This document shows, piece by piece, positions 1 to 4,547 of a stretch of DNA of 6,337 bases (position 1 is the stretch's first letter; the number at the start of each line of letters is the position of its first letter). Source of the DNA: Nitriliruptoraceae bacterium. GTDB lineage: Bacteria > Actinomycetota > Nitriliruptoria > Nitriliruptorales > Nitriliruptoraceae. The notes beneath the pieces are model-generated. The model saw only the letters and a list, made by a program, of their open reading frames with translations, was not told the origin of the DNA and did not search any database. The stretch lies in NCBI GenBank assembly GCA_003554005.1, contig PWEU01000019.1, positions 1 to 6,337 on the forward strand, in the 5' to 3' direction. The translations under genes and the position numbers were made by a program.

Positions 1-22
1 GGGGCACCATCGTGGGTGGCGG

Positions 23-226
23 TCAGGACCGCTCGTCGTCGTCGCTCGAGACGGCGTCCTTGGCGGCCTCGAAGGCACCCTTGACGGTGTCCTTGGCCTC
101 CTCGACCTTCCCCTCGACCTTGCCCTTGGCGTGCTGGGTCCTGCCCTCGGCCTCGAGCTGGTCGTCGCCGGTCGCCTTGCCAGCGGTCTCCTTGGCCTTG
201 CCTTCGAACCGGTCCTGGTTGCTCAT
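23..226 (-). CDS. CsbD-family small stress-response protein
   Basis: Encodes a 67-residue, very hydrophilic protein with alternating Lys/Glu and Gly. It shows the CsbD-family pattern: MSNQDRFEGKAKETAGKATG at the N-terminus, then a Gly-Asp-x2-Leu-Glu-Ala-Glu-Gly block (about residues 20-28) and a Lys-Gly-Lys segment. Length is typical of the family. There is no signal peptide or membrane segment, so it is probably cytoplasmic. CsbD proteins are induced by general stress in several bacteria (sigma-B in Bacillus), but their biochemical role is unknown. The C-terminus is acidic and Ser/Asp-rich (SSDDDERS). The start is supported by AGGAGG four bases upstream. It lies 157 bp downstream of the YbaK-like gene on the same strand, so it probably has its own promoter. 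The family call is firm; the function is not. Confidence 0.9.
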   Translation of the reverse strand: MSNQDRFEGKAKETAGKATGDDQLEAEGRTQHAKGKVEGKVEEAKDTVKGAFEAAKDAVSSDDDERS

Positions 227-383
227 GGTGCCTCCTGCGGGCGGGCATCGTGGCGGCGATCATGCCGCAGGCCCAGCATGGGGGACGTCCAGGCTCGGCC
301 GCCACCGCCATCGGCACGGGGCGGCGACCATCCGGCCACCTGACCCTTCGCCGCCGCCTCCTCCGCGACGTCCACCGGGCACC
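227..383 (-). promoter_or_regulatory. Non-coding gap upstream of the CsbD gene, presumed promoter region
   Basis: These 157 bp separate the YbaK-like stop codon from the CsbD start and hold no convincing ORF. A CsbD promoter is expected here, but I could not find a clear -35/-10 pair or a sigma-B-like GTTT/GGGTA pair on the minus strand. An 8-bp inverted repeat (GGCGGCGA at 320-327, TCGCCGCC at 348-355, 20-base loop) lies just after the YbaK-like gene. It has no following T-run, so it is only a weak terminator candidate. The promoter role is inferred from spacing alone. Confidence 0.3.
231..236 (-). promoter_or_regulatory. Shine-Dalgarno sequence of the CsbD gene
   Basis: The minus strand reads AGGAGG followed by CACC and then ATG. 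This is a full-strength ribosome binding site with a 4-base spacer, and it fixes the CsbD start at 226. Confidence 0.75.
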
Positions 384-851
384 TCAGCCCGCGAGCTCGA
401 CGACGCGGGCGCCGGCCACCTGCACCAGCTGGTCGGAGCGGATCGCGAACACGTCCATCGGGGTCCCGGCAGCCGCCCACACCACCTCCAGGGCCGCGAG
501 GTCGCGGTCGCACAGCACCGTGAGCGCACGGTCATGACCGAACGGTGGCGTCCCGCCGATCGCGTAACCGGTCGCGGTCCGCACCTCCTCGGCCGTCGCC
601 TTGCGGACGTGTTCCGCGCCCGTAGCCGCGGCCAACTTCGGCTCGTCCACCCGGTTCGCCCCGGAGGTCAGCGCCAGCACGGGCTGGTCGTCGGCGATGA
701 ACACCAGCGACTTGACGATCTGCGCGACGTCGCAGCCGATCGCCGCTGCCGCATCGGCCGCTGTCCGGGTGCCCTGGGGGAACCGCCGGGCGTCGACCTC
801 GACGCCGAGCGCTGCTGCCCGGGCCGTGAACCGCTGATCCGCCGCTGCCAT
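384..851 (-). CDS. YbaK/EbsC-family aminoacyl-tRNA deacylase (Cys-tRNA(Pro)-type editing domain)
   Basis: A 155-residue, single-domain protein of the YbaK/ProX editing family, which hydrolyses mischarged aminoacyl-tRNAs in trans. The best-known member removes Cys from tRNA(Pro). Visible hallmarks are the QIVKSLVF strand with the conserved lysine (K47), the LTSGANRVDEPKLA segment (about 61-75), and the GYAIGGTPPFGH glycine-rich substrate loop (95-106). A C-terminal strand with MDVFAIRSDQLVQ follows. Length matches free-standing YbaK proteins. The frame stays open further upstream, but homology begins here and GAGGTGG lies just before the ATG; a GTG two codons upstream is an alternative start. 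It follows the unknown 131-aa gene by 37 bp and is probably co-transcribed with it. The family is clear; the precise amino acid/tRNA pair (Cys-Pro, Ala-Pro or other) cannot be read from sequence. Confidence 0.88.
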   Translation of the reverse strand: MAAADQRFTARAAALGVEVDARRFPQGTRTAADAAAAIGCDVAQIVKSLVFIADDQPVLALTSGANRVDEPKLAAATGAEHVRKATAEEVRTATGYAIGGTPPFGHDRALTVLCDRDLAALEVVWAAAGTPMDVFAIRSDQLVQVAGARVVELAG

Positions 852-888
852 CGCCACCTCGCTGCTCGTGTCCCGTCGTCCTCGGTCG

Positions 889-1284
889 TCAGTCCGGCAG
901 CGCCACGACACCCGACAGTGCCGGTGCGCCCGGTGCCAGCACCACCTCGACCTCGAGGTTGCTGCCGGGTACGGGGGCCGGCACCAGACGCACCTCGCCG
1001 TTGCTGAACCAGCGATCACCGCGCCCGACCGCATCCACGACCTCGATCGCGACACCATCGGCGTGCACGCGCCACTGTTCGGCCGGCGGCACCCGCCGTG
1101 CCAGGCGTTGGCCGCTGCCGGTGTCGAACCGGGCGAAGCGCAGGTCGGCCCACCCGTCCCAGCGCTCCAGGCTGAGCAGCAGCAACCGGTGCCCCTGGGC
1201 CACCCCGAGGTCGACACCGAGCGGCAGGACGCCCCGCGGGATCGGGGGGAAGGGGGCCTGCTCGGGGAGGTGGGGTGCGCTCAT
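889..1284 (-). CDS. Conserved-looking protein of unknown function (131 aa)
   Basis: I do not recognise this family. The 131-residue product (MSAPHLPEQ...) has a Pro-rich N-terminus, then GVDLGVAQGHRLLLLSLERW, a DGWADLRFARFD strand and a WRVHADGVAIEVVDAVGRG stretch. Next come RWFSNGEVRLVPAPVPG and a last hydrophobic strand, LEVEVVLAPGAPALSGVVAL. The alternation of short hydrophobic strands with Gly/Asp/Pro turns suggests an all-beta, sandwich-like cytoplasmic domain. There is no signal peptide, membrane helix or cysteine. An in-frame ATG at 1314 would add ten residues (MASTTVASTA) and has a weak AGGTAGG upstream; I prefer 1284 because it avoids overlap with the divergent gene. It is the first gene of a probable pair with the YbaK-like deacylase and diverges from the desulfurase/mnmA operon. 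A link to tRNA metabolism is only guilt by association. Confidence 0.7.
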   Translation of the reverse strand: MSAPHLPEQAPFPPIPRGVLPLGVDLGVAQGHRLLLLSLERWDGWADLRFARFDTGSGQRLARRVPPAEQWRVHADGVAIEVVDAVGRGDRWFSNGEVRLVPAPVPGSNLEVEVVLAPGAPALSGVVALPD

Positions 1285-1316
1285 GGCGGTCGACGCTACC
1301 GTCGTCGACGCCATGA
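1281..1316. repeat. Near-perfect inverted repeat spanning both divergent start regions
   Basis: TCATGGCG (1281-1288) pairs perfectly with CGCCATGA (1309-1316). After one unpaired G at 1289, TCGACG (1290-1295) pairs with CGTCGA (1303-1308), leaving a 7-base centre, CTACCGT (1296-1302). That makes 14 paired positions per arm. Each outer arm carries a CATG that gives an ATG on both strands: 1283 and 1313 for the plus gene, 1284 and 1314 for the minus gene. The centre contains TACCGT on plus (1297-1302) and TAGCGT on minus (1298-1293), both matching the TANNNT pattern of actinobacterial -10 elements. It could be an operator, a two-way promoter core or an mRNA hairpin. The repeat itself is seen directly; its role is inferred. 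Confidence 0.6.
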
Positions 1317-2473
1317 CGACCTACCTGGACCACGCCGCGACCACGCCACCGCGCCCTCAAGCGCGGGAGGCGCTCGCGTCGTGGCTCGATGCGGCGAACG
1401 CCTCCTCGACCCATCTCGCGGGTCAGGCTGCCAGGGTTGCGGTGGAGGAGGCGCGCGAGGCGGTCGCCGTCGCGCTCGGCTGCTCACCCCACGAGGTCGT
1501 GTTCACCTCCGGTGGCACGGAGGCCGACAACCTCGCCGTCAAGGGCATCACCTGGGCGGCCCGTGACCGTCGGCGGCAGGTGCCCCACCTGGTCACCACC
1601 GCCGTGGAGCATCCGGCCGTGCTGGATCCGGCCCGTTGGCTCGCGGAGCGGGGCGATGTGACGCTGGCGGTCGTCCCACCCGGCGCGGACGGCCGCGTGG
1701 ACGTCGAGGAGGTGCTGTCCGCGCTCCGCCCGGAGACGGCGTTGGTCAGCGTGATGGCGGCCAACAACGAGCTCGGGGCGGTCAACGACATCGCCGGCCT
1801 GGCAGCCGAACTGGCCGAGCGGGGCGTGCCGCTCCACACCGATGCGGTGCAGGCCGCCGCCACGCTCGAGGTGGACGTGGCTCGGTGGGGCGTGGCTGCC
1901 CTGGCACTGTCAGCCCACAAGTTCGGCGGCCCGCAGGGCGTCGGGGTGGCGGTGCTGCGCCGGGGTCTGCCGGTGGTGCCGCTCGCGCACGGCGGAGGTC
2001 AGGACCGCGGTGTGCGATCGGGCACCTTCGCGGTGGGCCTGGACGCGGCGTGCGGCGCCGCGCTCACCGCGGCCGTGTCGGACCGTGCCGAGCTGCGTCC
2101 GCGTCTGGTCACGCTGGCCGATCGCCTGGCCGGCGCGGTCACCGCGCTGGAGGGGGTGCAGCGCTCCGGCCCGAGCGATCCGGCGTGGCGACTGGCCTCC
2201 CACGTCCATCTGCTCCTCGACGGCGTCGACGCGAACGCCCTCTCGCTGGGCCTCGACGCCGCCGGCATCGCGGCCTCCGGCGGGGCGGCGTGCGGTGCCG
2301 GGGCGGCGAAGGCCTCGCCGGTCCTGGAGGCCTGCGGTCTGCAGGGCACGCCTCTGCGGCTCACCCTCGGCTGGACCAGCACCGACGCGGAGGTTGATCG
2401 GGCGATCGACGTGCTCACCGACCTCGTCCCGCGGCTGCGGACCTCCCGGGGCGTCGCAGCGGAGGTGCGCTGA
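1313..2473 (+). CDS. Cysteine desulfurase, class V aminotransferase (NifS/IscS type)
   Basis: A 386-residue PLP enzyme that takes sulfur from L-cysteine as a protein-bound persulfide, giving alanine. Landmarks are YLDHAATTPP (4-13), FTSGGTEADNLAVKG (64-78), VEH with the ring-stacking H100, and MAANNELGAVND (148-159). TDAVQ follows (D177, Q180), then SAHKFGGPQGVG with the PLP lysine K203, HGGGQDRGVRSGT, and a catalytic-cysteine loop ASGGAACGAG with C327. This loop reads SGGAAC where E. coli IscS has SSGSAC. Length and residue spacing match IscS. The start at 1313 fits the usual family N-terminus. An upstream ATG at 1283 would add MAVDATVVDA and has GGAGGT 11 bases before it, so it remains possible. 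The stop overlaps the mnmA start by one base, so its product most likely supplies MnmA with sulfur. No Fe-S scaffold gene (iscU/sufU) is in view, so a wider Fe-S role cannot be judged. Confidence 0.93.
   Translation: MTTYLDHAATTPPRPQAREALASWLDAANASSTHLAGQAARVAVEEAREAVAVALGCSPHEVVFTSGGTEADNLAVKGITWAARDRRRQVPHLVTTAVEHPAVLDPARWLAERGDVTLAVVPPGADGRVDVEEVLSALRPETALVSVMAANNELGAVNDIAGLAAELAERGVPLHTDAVQAAATLEVDVARWGVAALALSAHKFGGPQGVGVAVLRRGLPVVPLAHGGGQDRGVRSGTFAVGLDAACGAALTAAVSDRAELRPRLVTLADRLAGAVTALEGVQRSGPSDPAWRLASHVHLLLDGVDANALSLGLDAAGIAASGGAACGAGAAKASPVLEACGLQGTPLRLTLGWTSTDAEVDRAIDVLTDLVPRLRTSRGVAAEVR
2461..2466 (+). promoter_or_regulatory. Shine-Dalgarno sequence of mnmA within the desulfurase 3' end
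   Basis: GGAGGT lies 6 bases before the mnmA ATG at 2473 and inside the last codons of the desulfurase gene. With the TGATG stop/start overlap at 2471-2475, it indicates translational coupling of the two genes and decides the mnmA start. Confidence 0.8.
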
Positions 2474-3606
2474 TGGCCCGGGTGTTGGTCGCGATGTCCG
2501 GCGGGGTGGACAGTGCCGTGGCCGCGGCGTTGCTGCTCGATCAGGGCCACGAGGTCACCGGCGTGCACCTCAAGCTCGCCGACCTCCCGCTGGACGAGCA
2601 GGTTCCCGGCCACGGCTGCTGCACCCTCGACGATGCCCAGGACGCCCGCCGCGCGGCCCAGGTGCTCGGCATCCCGTACTACGTGTGGGACCTGAGCGAG
2701 GTCTTCGAACGTGAGGTGCAGAAGCCCTTCGCGGCCGGCTACGCCGCGGGCCGCACGCCGAACCCGTGCGTGACCTGCAACGAGCGGGTCAAGTACGCGG
2801 CCCTGCTGGATCGGGCGCTGGGGCTCGGCTTCGACGCTCTGGCGACGGGACACCATGCCCGGCTGCGTCGTCACGGTGCACCCGTGGTCGGGCCGGGTCC
2901 GGGCGTCGAGCTGCACCGGGCGGTGGACGGGGCGAAGGACCAGTCCTACGTGCTGTACGTCGCCACGCCACAGCAGCTGGCGCACACCCTGCTGCCGGTG
3001 GGCGAGCTCACCAAGGCGCAGGTCCGTGCGGTCGCTGCACAACGCGGCCTGCGGGTCGCCGACAAGCCGGACAGCTACGACGTGTGCTTCATCCCCGACG
3101 GCGACACCGCCGGCTACCTCGCCGATCGGTTGCCGGCTGACCCGGGTCCGATCGTCGATCAAGACGGCGAGGTGCTGGGGACCCACGGCGGGGTCTGGCG
3201 GTTCACGGTGGGGCAGCGGCGCGGACTCGGCCTCGACCATCACCAGCGACGCTTCGTCACCGCGGTGGACGCGCCGAGTCGCACGGTGCGGGTCGGGCCA
3301 CGCGAGGATCTCGCGTGCCGCTGGGCGGAGCTCGAGCAGGCGAGCTGGACGCGCGGGGACGTCCCCACCGGTCCGGTCCGCGTGCAGATCCGCGCCCACG
3401 CTCGCAGCGTGCCGGGCCGGCTTCACGTCGGGGAGGACCGGGTCCGCGTCGAGCTGGATGAGCCCGTCCACGGCCTCGCCCTGGGACAGGCGGCGGGGGT
3501 CTACGACCCGGAGGATCTCGTGTGCCTGGGCGGCGGACGGGTCATCGCAGCGGACCGTCCAGCGGGCCTGCCGCTCGCGTCGGTGAGCAGCCGGCCGCCC
3601 ACCTGA
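2473..3606 (+). CDS. mnmA: tRNA-specific 2-thiouridylase MnmA
   Basis: A 377-residue enzyme that makes 2-thiouridine at wobble U34 of the Lys, Glu and Gln tRNAs, using ATP to adenylate the uridine and a persulfide as sulfur donor. The N-terminal PP-loop ATPase has SGGVDS (9-14). GHGCCTLDDAQDAR (46-59) is the actinobacterial-style insert region. GRTPNPCVTCNERVKY (93-108) carries the catalytic C102, ATGHHAR (124-130) follows, and KDQSYVLY (155-162) binds substrate. PDSYDVCFIPDGD (199-211) carries the second catalytic cysteine, C205. The C-terminal beta-barrel begins near VWRFTVGQRRGLGL. Length is close to E. coli MnmA (368 aa). Position 99 is Cys where E. coli has Asp, giving a C-x2-C plus distal Cys set. 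It is the last gene of the two-gene operon with the desulfurase and converges on the dehalogenase gene, with only 7 bp between stop codons. Confidence 0.96.
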   Translation: MARVLVAMSGGVDSAVAAALLLDQGHEVTGVHLKLADLPLDEQVPGHGCCTLDDAQDARRAAQVLGIPYYVWDLSEVFEREVQKPFAAGYAAGRTPNPCVTCNERVKYAALLDRALGLGFDALATGHHARLRRHGAPVVGPGPGVELHRAVDGAKDQSYVLYVATPQQLAHTLLPVGELTKAQVRAVAAQRGLRVADKPDSYDVCFIPDGDTAGYLADRLPADPGPIVDQDGEVLGTHGGVWRFTVGQRRGLGLDHHQRRFVTAVDAPSRTVRVGPREDLACRWAELEQASWTRGDVPTGPVRVQIRAHARSVPGRLHVGEDRVRVELDEPVHGLALGQAAGVYDPEDLVCLGGGRVIAADRPAGLPLASVSSRPPT

Positions 3607-3616
3607 TGACTAGTCA
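3607..3616. repeat. 10-bp palindrome between convergent stop codons
   Basis: TGACTAGTCA is a perfect palindrome placed directly after the mnmA stop, giving mnmA tandem stops (TGATGA). Its right half supplies the TGA stop of the dehalogenase on the other strand (3614-3616). There is no GC-rich stem or T-run, so it is not a classical intrinsic terminator. It may be a protein site or a chance result of paired stop codons. Confidence 0.5.
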
Positions 3617-4537
3617 GCGGGGTCGCTCGACCGCGTCCAGGACGGCCTGGATGGCATCCACGAACGCCTCCGGGGCATCCTCCTGCACGAAGTGGCCCGC
3701 ACCCTCGATCGTCCGGTGCGGCTGGCCAGCAGCGCCCGGGATCAGGGTACGCAAGGGGCGGTCTCCTCCGCGGGTGATCGGATCCTGATCGGTGAACGCG
3801 GTCAGGACCGGCTCGCTGAACCCCCTGAGTGCCTGCCACGCCCGCCGGTTGTCCTCCGCGGCGGGATCGTCCGGAGTGGTCGGCACCAGGCTCGGGAGGA
3901 TCCGGGGACCCGCCTGGTGGTCGGCGTCGGGGAACGGTGCGTCGTAGGCGGCGATCACGTCGTCGGGCAACGCCGTGAGCGTGCCGCCGTCGACGATGCG
4001 TCCCGCCGGGAACGTCCGCATCGTCCGCGCGGCCTGCTGCCAGGCGAGGAACGCCTCGCCCGGGTCGTGGTCGCCGGTGGGGAGTCCGGTGTTCGACGCC
4101 ATCACCCCCGCGAAGCGCTCCGGGCGGCCAGCCACCAGCCGGAGCCCGAGCAGCCCACCCCAGTCCTGGCAGCCGAGCACCACCCGGGTGAGGTCGAGGT
4201 GGCCGAACAGCGCTTCGTCGAGCCAGGCGACGTGGCGTGCGTAGGTGTGGTCCTGTTGACGGGTCGGCTGGTCGGACCGGCCGAAGCCGATCAGGTCGGG
4301 CGCGAGTACCCGGCATCCGGTATCGACCAGCGCAGGCAGCACGTGCCGGTAGAGGAAGCTCCACGTCGGTTCGCCGTGCAGCAACACCACCACCGGTCCC
4401 TGCGGATCGCCCTCGTCGAGGTGGTGCAGGCGCAGCGTGCCCTCGCCGTCCGGGTCCCGGACCTCGAGGTAGCGCGGAGCGAACGGGAAGTCGGGCAGGT
4501 CGTCGAACGCCTCGTCCGGGGTCCGCAGGGTCTGCAT
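3614..4537 (-). CDS. Haloalkane dehalogenase, HLD-I type (DhlA/DhmA-like alpha/beta hydrolase)
   Basis: A 307-residue alpha/beta hydrolase expected to cleave carbon-halogen bonds in alkyl halides by water, giving an alcohol and halide, with no cofactor. The N-terminus MQTLRTPDEAFDDLPDFPFA has the family's opening. HGEPTW (54-59) forms the oxyanion region and LAPDLIGFGRSDQP (78-91) follows. The nucleophile D125 lies in GCQDWGG, next to the halide-binding W126. The second halide tryptophan, W166 in FLAW, sits in the cap, as in HLD-I enzymes. FTDQDP supplies the acid D252, in the same place as in DhlA, and GAGHFVQED supplies the base H282. YDAPFPD (198-204) and IPGAAGQPH (266-274) are also family-typical. 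No signal peptide; presumably cytoplasmic. AGGAGG four bases upstream overlaps the stop of the GMC oxidase gene, so the two are coupled. Substrate range is unknown. A related epoxide hydrolase is less likely, given the Trp pair and the position of the acid. Confidence 0.9.
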   Translation of the reverse strand: MQTLRTPDEAFDDLPDFPFAPRYLEVRDPDGEGTLRLHHLDEGDPQGPVVVLLHGEPTWSFLYRHVLPALVDTGCRVLAPDLIGFGRSDQPTRQQDHTYARHVAWLDEALFGHLDLTRVVLGCQDWGGLLGLRLVAGRPERFAGVMASNTGLPTGDHDPGEAFLAWQQAARTMRTFPAGRIVDGGTLTALPDDVIAAYDAPFPDADHQAGPRILPSLVPTTPDDPAAEDNRRAWQALRGFSEPVLTAFTDQDPITRGGDRPLRTLIPGAAGQPHRTIEGAGHFVQEDAPEAFVDAIQAVLDAVERPR

Positions 4538-4541
4538 CGCG

Positions 4542-4547
4542 CCTCCT
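4542..4547 (-). promoter_or_regulatory. Shine-Dalgarno sequence of the dehalogenase, overlapping the oxidase stop
   Basis: The minus strand reads TGAGGAGGCGCGATG. The TGA stop of the GMC oxidase shares its last base with AGGAGG, and the dehalogenase ATG follows after 4 more bases. Ribosomes finishing the oxidase would end on the dehalogenase initiation site. Confidence 0.8.

Noticed and set aside
320..355. Intrinsic terminator after the YbaK-like gene
   Set aside because: The stem is only 8 bp with a 20-base loop and no T-run on the minus strand. Such stems arise by chance in sequence this GC-rich.
12..1007. Plus-strand ORF of 331 codons across the left block
   Set aside because: It runs antisense to the CsbD and YbaK-like genes and most of its sequence is low-complexity Arg/Pro/Gly.
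852..1217. N-terminal extension of the YbaK-like protein to an upstream start at 1217
   Set aside because: The extension overlaps the unknown gene in another frame, is rich in Cys/Trp/Arg without domain character, and YbaK homology begins only at 851.
1999..3471. Minus-strand ORF of 490 codons opposite the desulfurase and mnmA
   Set aside because: The plus strand encodes two proteins with full sets of active-site motifs. The minus frame shows no domain and is a composition artefact.
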